A stretch of DNA of 40,652 bases from Emticicia sp. CRIBPO (GTDB taxonomy: Bacteria; Bacteroidota; Bacteroidia; Cytophagales; Spirosomataceae): positions 1 to 40,652 of the forward strand of contig NZ_JAAAKV010000020.1 of the NCBI RefSeq assembly GCF_009905725.1, read 5' to 3'. The first letter of the stretch is position 1. The number at the start of each line of letters is the position of its first letter. The notes under the pieces are model-generated. The model was not told where the DNA came from. It saw only the letters and a list, made by a program, of their open reading frames with translations, and did no database searches. The translations under genes and the position numbers were made by a program. Shown here one piece after another: positions 17,302 to 26,010 of this stretch.

Positions 17302-18438
17302 TTATTTCATTACTTCCGGTGATACTACAACAAAATCATACTTATAAATAAGCTGATAGGTGTCTTCCGTGAGTGTTTTATCATTTTTATATCTGACCCT
17401 GAATGGACGTAAATCCACCACAACCCATTTTTCTTTGTCATATAACTTCAGAAACTCCTTTGGATATTCATTGTATTCACTTTCGAGATCATCGATGATT
17501 ACTCCCTTTTCTGTAGTGAATCTGTTGACAAAAAACACATTGGTAAAGTTGGTTTTATTCCGCTGGGTAAGTTCGTAAGCCGCGTTGCCGATGTCATACA
17601 AATGCGTTGTCAGGTTAAGCCCTTTGGCCAGGTGATTGGCCCCCATTTTAAAAAATACCTTTTCATTTTTAGACGGGGTACGGTCGTAATAATGGTAGAA
17701 ATTATTTTTCATCAGCGTGGCTCTCATCAGTGAATTGTCTTCGTAGTAGATCGTTCTGGATATTTTAATGTCTTCCAGGATCATTTTCAGGTCTTTCTGG
17801 GCAATACCGTTTTTCAGGCTGTCGAGCAACTTCACTTTCGGCATCCACCATTTGGCCAGCAAACTGTCGTACACCGCTTTGTATTGTGTCTTAACTTTTG
17901 GCGGCTGGGCATTGTAAACCTTTTCCAGGCAATAGGTAAAAGCCATCTGGTATTCCTGGTCGATGCCCCAGATCTTAAAATTGTGTTTATTGGCTGTGAC
18001 CAGCATGCTGGCATCCTCTTTGGTTTTAAAGAAAGGGAAGGTGCCGTAAGCTCCTTTGTCTTTGGATATTTCGAGAATTTCTCCCGCAGGGTCTTTCATT
18101 TTGGAAATCCGGGTCAGTTCGCCGGCTACAAACGGACTGGTTTCTACGCACCAGTTTTTGAACCCATTCTTTGCGGCCGTTTCAAGAGCATAGGTCGATA
18201 ATTGAGAAATCAAAGGCGAATTGTGGTATTCTCCCCAGGCCACAAACTGGTTGTCTGCAAATTGTTTTTCGAGGATGGTCCAGCCTTTGCCTTCGGGTTT
18301 TTGTCCGTCAAAAGTAAACGAGCTTGAATGTTGGAGTACATACTTATTGAATTTGGCAGAGTCGCTGACAGTCTTGCCTGTTTGTCCGAAGCCTTGAAAA
18401 TTGATCAGAAAAGCAGCAATAATTAAAAAATTCTTCAT
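17302..18438 (-). CDS. Secreted ChaN/erythromycin-esterase-like protein
   Basis: 378 residues from the ATG at 18438, which gives a clean signal peptide (MKNFLIIAAFLINFQGFGQ); an ATG at 18495 gives a longer, poorer leader. Motifs are WGEYHNSPLISQL, an ETSPF pair and a C-terminal MGANHLAKGLN. They recall the GExH...E...GxxH pattern of the ChaN and EreA-like superfamily of heme-binding or esterase-like proteins. The substrate is unknown. It is followed by a REP-like hairpin and stands 200 bp downstream of the GTPase cassette. Confidence 0.6.
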   Translation of the reverse strand: MKNFLIIAAFLINFQGFGQTGKTVSDSAKFNKYVLQHSSSFTFDGQKPEGKGWTILEKQFADNQFVAWGEYHNSPLISQLSTYALETAAKNGFKNWCVETSPFVAGELTRISKMKDPAGEILEISKDKGAYGTFPFFKTKEDASMLVTANKHNFKIWGIDQEYQMAFTYCLEKVYNAQPPKVKTQYKAVYDSLLAKWWMPKVKLLDSLKNGIAQKDLKMILEDIKISRTIYYEDNSLMRATLMKNNFYHYYDRTPSKNEKVFFKMGANHLAKGLNLTTHLYDIGNAAYELTQRNKTNFTNVFFVNRFTTEKGVIIDDLESEYNEYPKEFLKLYDKEKWVVVDLRPFRVRYKNDKTLTEDTYQLIYKYDFVVVSPEVMK

Positions 18439-18631
18439 TCCGGGTTTAGGGTGTTTAATTGTTTTCAGGGATATGCGAAGCAACCTCAGGGTCATTCCTC
18501 ACTCTGGGATACAAAATATAACCCGGAAGCTTATGTTGATCATCTTTTGACGTATAATTATATTCTTTCGTTGGATAGTGATAGACTTTCAGGTAATCCT
18601 AATTGTCAGGGTTGTTAAGAATATATTTTAT

Positions 18632-20158
18632 CTACTTCCGATAAGCCATCACCCTCCTCAGCGTATCCCCCACAAAATAAACGTCGTCTCCCTTTTTCTC
18701 AAAGCAAGTGGGGTTGAGTTTCGCGAGATGTCTGGCGTAGAGGTCTGTCTGGTTTGCGTATGACTGTTTTATGTCTCTGGGGTTGGCGTCAAAAATTGTT
18801 TTGACCACCTCGCTTATTTTGGTGCCGGGTTTTAGTTTCCGGGCCAGTTTCTGCCAGGCTTTTTTGTCCAGTTCATCGTTGGGTTTGGGATTAAGCTCTT
18901 CAAGAACAGTCACTAGGGGCTGAGGCTGGGTTATCTTGACAGGTACTTTTACAGTTTCTTTTTTATCGCCTGATAATAAGAAGAATAACAAGGTAAACAG
19001 CCATAACGCGAAGAACAACAGGGTCAGGGCCTTGTACATCTCAGGAGATATAGGGAGGTTGATACGGGACAGGAAAGTTTCTTTGTCTTCTGACCTTGCT
19101 TTCTTTTCAGTTTCTCTGACTCGCTCTGTCTGACTGATGTTCCTGATGGTTCCCGGCACTGTTTTGCCGTGGGCAGCTTCCAGTTGTCTTCTGCTTTCTT
19201 CGATGATGTCCCGGGCTGTGTCCGGAGCCTTTCTTTCTTCTTTGATTTGCAGGATGGCCTCTCCGAGTTGCCGGAGACTTTCTCCAAACTGCCGGCTTAC
19301 TTTTTCGTGCTGCAGCCTGGCGGCGTCCATCTGCTGACGGTTTTCTGCATGTTGTTTTTCATTTTCCTCCGTCTGGGTCCGGGTCCGGTTTTCGTAACGG
19401 TTCCTGGCCTCTGTCAGTTGGGTTCTTTCCCGTTCCAGTTGCTCTATGCCCTCTCTGATCTTTCTTTTTCTTTCTTCTTCCTTATGGATTCTATACGATT
19501 CGATCTCCCGGATAAAACCCTGGTAATCGACGATTTTAAACAGGCGTTTTTCTCTTACAAACTGACCCACTTCGGCACTGGCCGTGAAGAAGACGGTATC
19601 ATATAGACCCAGTAACTCCGTTGACTTCCGGAAAAGCTCCGTCAGCTTGCTTTCCGGTGTCACTTCGCTGTACACCACCAGGCTTTTCAGCGTATTTTCT
19701 TCAAAATTCAGGTCGTAGCTGATGTTCTTTAAGCTGTTGCCGATCTTATCAAACTGCCCTGGCTTTTTAGCTACGAGTTTATCGGAATGATTGACCTGCA
19801 GGATATCACCGGCCACATTGTCCTTCATCACATCACCGTGAAATTCCCGGAGACAACGGACCGTCAGACCCTCTTCTGCGATTTTCTCATAAAAAAGCAG
19901 GCTGGAACCTATAAAAGTACCGCCCCTGTCAGAGGTTCTTTCTTTGGCATAGGAATACACCGAGTAGGCGATGGCATTCAGGCCGTCGACGTGTTCTTTC
20001 CTGATGGAGTAAACAGTATTGCCGGGAAACAATTTGATGGCATTGGTGTTCAGGTCAAACGTTTTCACCTTCAGAAAATGAGGGTTTCTCAAAAACGAAC
20101 TTTGTCTGAATCCGTGTGGGGTTCCGAATGTACCAAATGCAATTAAATCTACATTCAT
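18632..20158 (-). CDS. GTPase-cassette effector: conserved N-terminal domain, coiled coil, TM anchor
   Basis: 508 residues, last gene of a three-gene cassette. Residues 1-215 are a globular domain (GTPHGFRQS, LFPGNTVYSIRKE, RGGTFIGSSLLF, LREFH) that resembles the N-terminal region of GTPase-associated GAP1-type proteins; this match is from memory and tentative. Residues 215-330 are a charged coiled coil rich in E, R and Q. A single membrane helix follows at about 375-395 (ALTLLFFALWLFTLLFFLL), then a 110-residue C-terminal domain of unknown fold. The start overlaps the GTPase stop by ATGA. It is probably membrane-tethered and controlled by the GTPase. Confidence 0.65.
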   Translation of the reverse strand: MNVDLIAFGTFGTPHGFRQSSFLRNPHFLKVKTFDLNTNAIKLFPGNTVYSIRKEHVDGLNAIAYSVYSYAKERTSDRGGTFIGSSLLFYEKIAEEGLTVRCLREFHGDVMKDNVAGDILQVNHSDKLVAKKPGQFDKIGNSLKNISYDLNFEENTLKSLVVYSEVTPESKLTELFRKSTELLGLYDTVFFTASAEVGQFVREKRLFKIVDYQGFIREIESYRIHKEEERKRKIREGIEQLERERTQLTEARNRYENRTRTQTEENEKQHAENRQQMDAARLQHEKVSRQFGESLRQLGEAILQIKEERKAPDTARDIIEESRRQLEAAHGKTVPGTIRNISQTERVRETEKKARSEDKETFLSRINLPISPEMYKALTLLFFALWLFTLLFFLLSGDKKETVKVPVKITQPQPLVTVLEELNPKPNDELDKKAWQKLARKLKPGTKISEVVKTIFDANPRDIKQSYANQTDLYARHLAKLNPTCFEKKGDDVYFVGDTLRRVMAYRK

Positions 20159-21093
20159 TTGAACAGACTGAATTTTATACGTTCCCAGAAGGTACCTTCA
20201 TAGTTGATGTCATACCCGGTAATGCTTCTGTACAGCCATTCCGACAACACCTGGGCGGTCTGCAGGTTCAGCGAGGTCAGTCTCTCTTCGCCTGTGCTGT
20301 TTTTCTCCAGGTTGCCGATGGTATAGTAGGTTTTGTTGAGGCCATAGGTGTCGAGCCGCTGGCTGGTCATCGGCAGGCGTTCCCTGATAAAGTTTTCGAG
20401 CTGCTCAGCGTTCGACACCCCGAATGAACCGGATTTATCCCACTTGGAAATGACCAGGATGGCATCTACTGATTTCAGACTTTTACCTTTTCTTTCCAGT
20501 TCGTTCAGAAATGTAAACATCAGGACGTCGTCATTGTGAGCCGTTTCATAGCTGGTAACCAGTATAAAACTCAGAGGAATGTTCGCACTCAGGTATTCTT
20601 CGATGCTGTTATGATAATGCCCGCCTCTCCTGATCTCATTGTGGTTTTCACCCGAGGTTTCGAGAAAGGTGAGGTTCACCGGTTTGACTTTTTTGGAGCG
20701 GTTGTTGGGCTCAAACACAAGGTCGAGCCGGGTGACCTGGTCGCGGGTGGTTCTGCTCGGCAGGATGCCCTTACGCAGGTTTTCCAGGAAATCATACAGC
20801 AATACTTCTGCTTCTTTCGTGTTGGGCGTGCTCAGTTTTGGTCTGAGGGCCCCGGCCTGGGAACTCAGGTAAAAAAGCATGGAAGACAATATCACTGATT
20901 TCCCTGATTCGGCGGTGCCGAAAAAGAAAACAAAGTTACTGTCCTTTTCCTTGATGGAATTGGTCGTGGTTTGGGCTATGGGCACAAAACCCCTGCTGTT
21001 ATTTTCCTGGTGGTCCAGGATCAGCGGTTGCAGGGTCTCTTCAGTATCATTATCAAAAGACAATGGGGTCAGTTGCTCTTTTTCTTCGCTCAT
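20155..21093 (-). CDS. TRAFAC-like GTPase of a three-gene cassette
   Basis: 312 residues from the ATG at 21093, which is 4 bp past the upstream stop; an ATG at 21147 would overlap the upstream gene by 50 bp. G1/P-loop is GTAESGKS (59-66), G3 is ETSG (145-148, Glu in place of the usual Asp), and G4 is SKWDK (216-220). A switch threonine may be in PSRTTRD (112-118). The sequence resembles the standalone GTPase domains found in predicted bacterial conflict systems. It is coupled to the downstream effector by ATGA. Confidence 0.75.
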   Translation of the reverse strand: MSEEKEQLTPLSFDNDTEETLQPLILDHQENNSRGFVPIAQTTTNSIKEKDSNFVFFFGTAESGKSVILSSMLFYLSSQAGALRPKLSTPNTKEAEVLLYDFLENLRKGILPSRTTRDQVTRLDLVFEPNNRSKKVKPVNLTFLETSGENHNEIRRGGHYHNSIEEYLSANIPLSFILVTSYETAHNDDVLMFTFLNELERKGKSLKSVDAILVISKWDKSGSFGVSNAEQLENFIRERLPMTSQRLDTYGLNKTYYTIGNLEKNSTGEERLTSLNLQTAQVLSEWLYRSITGYDINYEGTFWERIKFSLFK

Positions 21094-21097
21094 GGTC

Positions 21098-22126
21098 TCA
21101 GTGGTTAGGAATGAGGGTTGTCCCGCTGCGTTTGTTGTTAAATACACTGCCGCTCTGGTTGCTCCTGGTGGCCGGGTCGGTTACCAGCAGAATAAGGATC
21201 ACGATCAGGAAGTCCAGCAAAATACAACCCGCCAGCACAACGCCCTGGTAAATCCCGAAATGCTGCACCGCATGTTCAAAAGCATACCCGATTTTGCCTA
21301 CGTCCTGGGTTTTGGAGAAGACCGGCTCAAACCTGAAACTATCGCCGCCCAGCACAGAGCCTGCCCTGATGCCCAGTTTGTTATATTCACCGAGGGATTC
21401 ATCAATAAGGCCCTGGGAAACTTCGTCCTTTTCTTTTTTAGACAACAGGAGCGTTTCCTGTATCTTTTTGTTCCATTTCAAAACGGCCGTGTTGACATCC
21501 GCTTTCAGTTCCTGTTCATTGGTCGACAAGTCGTTCATCATATTATCAACCTGCCTGCCCATTCTTTCAGACAAGTCCTCGTAATCATTGTCCTGAGGGG
21601 TGAGGAAATCAACCTTTTGCCCCGTCAGTTTTTCGATGTCCTTGATCAGGGCCCTGGCTCTTTCGCCCAGGCCTTTGTTGCCCGGATCTTTGATCTGCTC
21701 CATCAGCTGTTTCTTCTTGATCTCGATGTTCTGGGTAGTTTCTTTATCGTATTTGTACCCCAGTTTGCTCTGTATGTCGGTTTCGAGGGTATTGTATTTC
21801 TGGTTAATGTCTCTTAACTCGCTGGTATAGATGTCTGTACGCATAAACCTCGTGTAAAGAGCGTTGAAATTGGCGATAAAACAAAACGAAGCGATAAAGA
21901 TGTAGATAAGGATGAGACTCACGGGCGAACGTCCTTCCAGTTTGGCTGCCCGGATCATCCAGCAAAGAAAAAGCAAAAGGAGAGAAAGGGCCAGTGCAAT
22001 AACAAGGGAGGCTTCTCCGAAAATTTGTTCAAGCCCAAGCCAGGTCTGGTAAAAACTTACGCTGATGAGGAGCAATGCCAGCATGAGCAGAAACAGATCG
22101 GTCGCATTAATCGATTTTTTAGTCAT
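21098..22126 (-). CDS. Four-TM membrane protein of the GTPase cassette
   Basis: 342 residues and first gene of the cassette. Hydrophobic helices lie at about 10-28, 40-61, 68-90 and 291-315. A 200-residue, charged, coiled-coil-like region lies between helices 3 and 4. With an even number of helices the two termini should be on the same side, with the long loop on the other or lying along the membrane. I do not recognise the family. The tight spacing (4 bp) to the GTPase gene implies a joint function, perhaps sensing envelope damage. Confidence 0.65.
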   Translation of the reverse strand: MTKKSINATDLFLLMLALLLISVSFYQTWLGLEQIFGEASLVIALALSLLLLFLCWMIRAAKLEGRSPVSLILIYIFIASFCFIANFNALYTRFMRTDIYTSELRDINQKYNTLETDIQSKLGYKYDKETTQNIEIKKKQLMEQIKDPGNKGLGERARALIKDIEKLTGQKVDFLTPQDNDYEDLSERMGRQVDNMMNDLSTNEQELKADVNTAVLKWNKKIQETLLLSKKEKDEVSQGLIDESLGEYNKLGIRAGSVLGGDSFRFEPVFSKTQDVGKIGYAFEHAVQHFGIYQGVVLAGCILLDFLIVILILLVTDPATRSNQSGSVFNNKRSGTTLIPNH

Positions 22127-22473
22127 TTTTAATAGTTAGTTTTTCAGGTGCTATAACAGGGTATTGCACTCAAAATGAGCGTAATGAGTGTCTTTTATGA
22201 GTAAATCCATGTTGTTTATCAGGAGAAGCGGTTTCGCTACGGGGGAGTGAAACCATCAGGCCCTCAGGCCATTGGCAGGGCAGGGTGAAAGCTTGTCAAT
22301 AATCATCCACTCCTTTATCTGTTTCGCTTCAAAATAAACAAAATGGATTTAAAATAACTGACTAACAATATTACTGAAAAAATAATAAATACAGGACATG
22401 ATTTGGCAGAGAAATCATGAGAAAATATAAATAATCTGATAAGTGGATTGGTTTGCTCAGGAATTTATGATCG

Positions 22474-22648
22474 CTGTCCAACGTCTCCGACGTGAAGACG
22501 GTGTCATCCGGTCTCTGACCGGAATAATATGAATCCGGGATTCTGACTTTTAGCTTTTAACTTTTAGTGCCCTCTGGCAAAGGTCAGAGACCGCATTTTC
22601 CCGACTGGCCGTCCCCCTCTTTACGTCAGAGAGGTCGTTGAGCGGGGC
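22474..22648. repeat. REP/MITE-like palindromic element, copy B
   Basis: The left end CTGTCCAACGTCTCCGACGT is identical to copy A over 20 bp, followed by GACGGTGT and CGGTCTCTGACCGG. The right part has GGTCAGAGACCGC, CCGACTGGCCGTCC and ACGTCAGAGAGGTCGTTGAGCG, the last being degenerate relative to copy A. Confidence 0.7.
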
Positions 22649-22650
22649 AA

Positions 22651-23031
22651 AATTGGAGCTCAAACCTCTGAATTAGAGCTTCATAGCTCTGATTTACAGC
22701 TATAATGCTGCAATTTGGAGCCCAAGGGCTCTAAATTGCAGCAACAGGGCTCTGATTTAGAGCTGTCACCCTCCAAATTAGAGCTCGATAGCTCGAATTT
22801 TGAGCCCTAAGGCTCTAATTTAGAGCATCAGAGCTCCGATTTAGAGCTATCAAGCTCCGATATTGGAGCTTTGACTCGCAAATTACAGCTTTTACCTCCA
22901 AATTGGAGCTCGGACCGTCAATGTTGGAGCTTTGACTGGCAAATTGGAGCTCGCACTGCCAATGTTAGAGCTTTGACTGCCAAATTGGAGCTCGGACTGC
23001 CAATTTGAAGGTAAAACATGAAATTGAGCAT
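22651..23031. repeat. Tandem array of about eighteen 20-21 bp palindromic units
   Basis: The word AATTnGAGCT or ATTTAGAGCT recurs with starts at 22651, 22671, 22692, 22713, 22734, 22755, 22776, 22797, 22818, 22839, 22861, 22881, 22901, 22922, 22942, 22963, 22983 and 23003. The period is 20-21 bp. In the first half most units are hairpins GAGCY-N4-RGCTC with matching changes in both arms. The second half loses the hairpin and shows a 41-bp higher-order repeat (GGAGCTCGGACTGCCAAT/GTTGGAGCTTTGACTGGC). Confidence 0.85.
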
Positions 23032-23100
23032 CAGAAATATCAGGATTTGGGAAGTTTAGGGCTAAAGTTGGCACTATTAGCCCGAATATCGGACCTGTAG

Positions 23101-23159
23101 GCGGTCATAGACCGCGGGACGCCCGCTTACGTCTGAGACGTTGGAGAGCTGTCCAACGG
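23101..23159. repeat. REP/MITE-like palindromic element, copy C (partial)
   Basis: GCGGTC-ata-GACCGC hairpin, ACGCCCGC, then ACGTCTGAGACGTTGGAGAGC followed by TGTCCAACG. It matches the right end of copy A and provides the last codons and stop of the VOC-family gene. Confidence 0.65.
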
Positions 23160-23537
23160 CTTGCCGATTTCCCAGATGTGGCCGGACGGATCGTAGAGTT
23201 TTCCTATCCTCCAGAATTCCTCTGTAGTCATCGGGCATATCTGCTTTGCTCCGGCGTTCATGGCTTTAGTAAACAGGGCATCCGGGTCTTCAACGGTCAG
23301 GACGAACCGTGCGGCAGTGCCACCCACGGTCTCAGGACTGAGGTTGTTGTATTCCGGTTCTTCGTCGCCCATCCAGAATTCTGCCCCGTCCACACTGATC
23401 CTGGCTGTCAGCCGCCCGTCAGGCCCTTCAAATCTGTCGAGAATCTCCGCACCGAAACCAGCCTTGTAAAACTCCGCCGCCTCTTTGCCGTTTTTAACTA
23501 CGAGGAATGGGGTGAGGGTTGTCAGTTTATTTTGCAT
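23127..23537 (-). CDS. VOC-family (glyoxalase/PhnB-like) protein
   Basis: 136 residues. Two beta-alpha-beta-beta-beta modules are visible: LTPFLVVKNGKEAAEFYKAGFGAEI first and FVLTVEDPDALFTKAMNAGA second, ending LYDPSGHIWEIGKP. This is the PhnB/glyoxalase-bleomycin-resistance type of small cytoplasmic protein. The last ten or so residues (LDSSPTSQT) are encoded by the inserted palindromic element C, so the native C-terminus has probably been replaced. The specific substrate is unknown. Confidence 0.88.
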   Translation of the reverse strand: MQNKLTTLTPFLVVKNGKEAAEFYKAGFGAEILDRFEGPDGRLTARISVDGAEFWMGDEEPEYNNLSPETVGGTAARFVLTVEDPDALFTKAMNAGAKQICPMTTEEFWRIGKLYDPSGHIWEIGKPLDSSPTSQT

Positions 23538-23994
23538 TGTTATTTTTTTGTTTTCATCGCTTTCAAATTTAGTGAATTTTCGTTTCTGTTGAGCGGAGGT
23601 TTCGCCTTCGTACTGTTAAAAGCCCTAAAGTCACTAAAATATGATCTGTTGAAACGCGTCATGAGTGTAATCACTTCCGGCAGCAACAATCCCTGCGGAT
23701 TTAAACGGTTCTTTTTCCGCTTCAATTCACAGATAAAACAGTCGGGAAGTCACATATGACAAAATATTTTAATTATTTCAATGCTCGAGGAATAAGCTGT
23801 ATTTTTTATTTAATGTGTTTATAATCAGTGTTTTGATGAGGTTTTTTTTTGATGACTGCACTATTTTAATGCGGGAGATTGTTTAATTTTTCACACTCTT
23901 ATGTTACTTTTTGTGACCCTTCACGTCTAAATGATTACATAAGCTATATGTAAAATATACCTGATGTGGTAATTTCTTACAAAAAATGTTTAAC
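23538..23994. other. Gene-free region upstream of the lasso peptide genes
   Basis: About 450 bp of AT-rich sequence. A 61-codon minus-strand ORF here lacks coding character. It presumably contains the divergent promoters of the VOC gene and the lasso precursor. Confidence 0.5.
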
Positions 23995-24156
23995 ATGAAA
24001 AAACAAAAAAAAGCCCCCTTTATTGAGATTGGTACGCCAAAGCGTGCCTACAAAAGCCCAAAACTTACAAAATTTGGACAAGTTTCAAAATTAACCATGG
24101 GCGGTGGTTCTCTTTTCCCTGACGGAGGCCCGTCTGAGTTTGAAAATGGAGCTTAA
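23995..24156 (+). CDS. Lasso peptide precursor
   Basis: 53-residue precursor, missed by ordinary length cut-offs. The leader has the lasso consensus Y-x2-P-x-L-x3-G-x5-T exactly: Y19, P22, L24, G28, T34 (YKSPKLTKFGQVSKLT). Thr at position -2 puts cleavage after Met35. The predicted core is GGGSLFPDGGPSEFENGA (18 residues), with Gly1 linked to Asp8 in an eight-residue ring. A bulky plug is not obvious; Phe14 is the best candidate. An in-frame ATG at 23986 would add three residues. The cyclase gene follows 27 bp later. Mass and fold are untested. Confidence 0.85.
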   Translation: MKKQKKAPFIEIGTPKRAYKSPKLTKFGQVSKLTMGGGSLFPDGGPSEFENGA

Positions 24157-24183
24157 GTCTCATTAAATTATTCATTACCGAAA

Positions 24184-26010
24184 ATGAATAATTTGCCGCC
24201 GGTTTTCCTTGACGGAAAGTACACGGGTACTCACTATTCCGGGGAACTATCGCTTTGGTGTGCTAAGCCGTGGTCTGCACAGGCTATTATAGAGGCTTAC
24301 ACCCAAAGCGAAATGTTTTATAGTGAAATTACATTCGATACTTCGTTTGTATTGATCGATTATGCCCGGAAACGAACTATTGCTTACCGTGATTTTTTCG
24401 GTTTAACTCCCCTGTTTTATGCCAATACCGGAAACAGGTATTTGTTTTCTTTTTCTATTAATGATGTTGTTACTTCCGGAGAAATGGCCGCCTTGGTTAA
24501 TTACAGGCACCTGGCAGATTTCTTAAACCCGGCGAAAAAGATCTCTATCGTTGACAACCAGACATTTTTTGAAGGAGTTCATCGCCTTTTACCGAATCAT
24601 GTTTTACTGCTTGAAGATGGGCAGGAGGATAGAATCTTCCCGGCAAAACCAATAGATGTTGAGAAATACAAAGGCCTTGATGAGGAGGATTATATCAGAC
24701 ATTTTGAACAGATTTTTACAGAGTCTGTTAAAAACGCAGTCAGACCTTTCTCACGGCTTGGTATCCATATAAGCGGAGGGATCGATTCTTCTTCCATTCT
24801 GGCAGTAACAGGCTCGGTATCTGAAAAACCAATTTATACTTCCTATTACGACATTGATTCTGTGCTCGCCTCTGAACAGGAATTTGTAGATATGATGCTG
24901 CGGAGGTATAAAACCACCCATAAAAATGTTAAACCGGCACAAAATGTTTATGAAATTTCTGAAGAAGTCATCAGGCAAACCGGCGTACCGGAAGCCATGC
25001 TGGTGCCGAGTTCGATGTTATCGACCAGTATTGATTTTTTCGCAGAGAACCACATCGATGGATTGCTTTCCGGCAGGGGGGGAGATCAGGTGGTAGGTAT
25101 AGGAAAGGGGTATCTGGACGAATTGTATAAGCAAAAAAAATGGAGGGCGTTGCAGGAAGCCATCTACCGGTTTGTGGATATCCGGTACGATTTTTATAAA
25201 AACCAGGATGTTCTTCATTTCTTTTGGGTGGCATCCGGTGTCATTGAAAGTGTGAAGAAGTTTGCTTGTGACTTTATGTTGAAAAAGGCAAAGCAAAACT
25301 TCAGTTTAAGAAATTCAATTGAAACGATATGGGTCTTGAACCGCTATTTTTCCTGTTGGGGCGGCGAGGTTTTTGAGACAATGTTCAGGTATTGGAAAGC
25401 AAAAAAAGAAAAGAAAAATGCTGCCGGCAGTGGCATATTTAAGCCTGCACTTTGGCAGAAAGCAGATGAAGAGCCTAATGATCTCATTGCTTTGGATACG
25501 GATAAACTCACAAACAAACCATTGTCTGCAGCACAAAAGAGTATGATCAGTGTTTTTTATTATGCCTTATCGGTGAGAGGGAGCGAAGCCGGTTTCAATT
25601 ATCTGCGAGCAAAATCAATGAAGCAGGAGCATCCTTTTTATAATACAGAATTGCTTTCTTTAACCCTGAACACCCCCTTAAAATTACAATTTAGCAAAGG
25701 GATATTGCGGGGGACGATCCGGGAGGCCATGAAAAACTATCTTCCTGAACAAATTAAAAACCGTGTAATAAAAGGGTCTTATGGTGAATACGGAGAAGTA
25801 GCTTTTAAAAGTATGTACGAAACTTTTCAGCAAAAAGAAGCCGGCAAAGACAGAAATCATGCTATCTGGGAGCTTGTTGACAAAGACAATTTCGACAAAC
25901 TGGCAACAAGAATACTTAACAAAACGGCCGACTTTGATGCCGTCGTTATTGCCCTTCGGGTTATCTACGCGAGCATCTGGCTGGACTATGTGGAAAGTTT
26001 GAAGCAATAG
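24184..26010 (+). CDS. Lasso peptide macrolactam synthetase (asparagine synthase-like, McjC/LasC type)
   Basis: 608 residues. The N-terminal half is a degenerate glutamine amidotransferase fold (RDFFGLTPLFY at about 69-79) without the catalytic Cys2, as in lasso cyclases. The C-terminal half is the ATP-pyrophosphatase synthetase domain with the PP-loop SGGIDSS (197-203), GLLSGRGGDQV and the C-terminal LPEQIKNRVIKGSYGE. It adenylates the ring Asp side chain and joins it to Gly1. Length fits the family. It is directly downstream of the precursor gene. The usual partners B1 (RRE) and B2 (protease) do not follow. Confidence 0.88.
   Translation: MNNLPPVFLDGKYTGTHYSGELSLWCAKPWSAQAIIEAYTQSEMFYSEITFDTSFVLIDYARKRTIAYRDFFGLTPLFYANTGNRYLFSFSINDVVTSGEMAALVNYRHLADFLNPAKKISIVDNQTFFEGVHRLLPNHVLLLEDGQEDRIFPAKPIDVEKYKGLDEEDYIRHFEQIFTESVKNAVRPFSRLGIHISGGIDSSSILAVTGSVSEKPIYTSYYDIDSVLASEQEFVDMMLRRYKTTHKNVKPAQNVYEISEEVIRQTGVPEAMLVPSSMLSTSIDFFAENHIDGLLSGRGGDQVVGIGKGYLDELYKQKKWRALQEAIYRFVDIRYDFYKNQDVLHFFWVASGVIESVKKFACDFMLKKAKQNFSLRNSIETIWVLNRYFSCWGGEVFETMFRYWKAKKEKKNAAGSGIFKPALWQKADEEPNDLIALDTDKLTNKPLSAAQKSMISVFYYALSVRGSEAGFNYLRAKSMKQEHPFYNTELLSLTLNTPLKLQFSKGILRGTIREAMKNYLPEQIKNRVIKGSYGEYGEVAFKSMYETFQQKEAGKDRNHAIWELVDKDNFDKLATRILNKTADFDAVVIALRVIYASIWLDYVESLKQ

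Larger units (their letters stand above)
22127..23126. other. Gene-free kilobase with repeats
   Basis: I find no convincing gene here. The first 350 bp are plain AT-rich sequence, including the cassette promoter region. Then follow REP-like element B, an array of 20-21 bp palindromic repeats and element C. Confidence 0.7.

Noticed and set aside
20879-21817. 312-codon plus-strand ORF
   Set aside because: It is antisense to the GTPase and membrane-protein genes, whose motifs, coupling and codon use are clearly real.
22651-23031. CRISPR array
   Set aside because: Units are contiguous 20-21 bp with no unique spacers, and no cas genes are present.
22892-23074. 60-codon minus-strand ORF with heptad-like repeats
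   Set aside because: The reading is produced by the 20-21 bp repeat array; other frames of the array have stops and there is no start signal.
23540-23725. 61-codon minus-strand ORF upstream of the VOC gene
   Set aside because: Low-complexity basic sequence in a promoter region, no family resemblance.
23178-23759. 193-codon plus-strand ORF
   Set aside because: Antisense shadow of the VOC gene running into an intergenic region; no recognisable domain.
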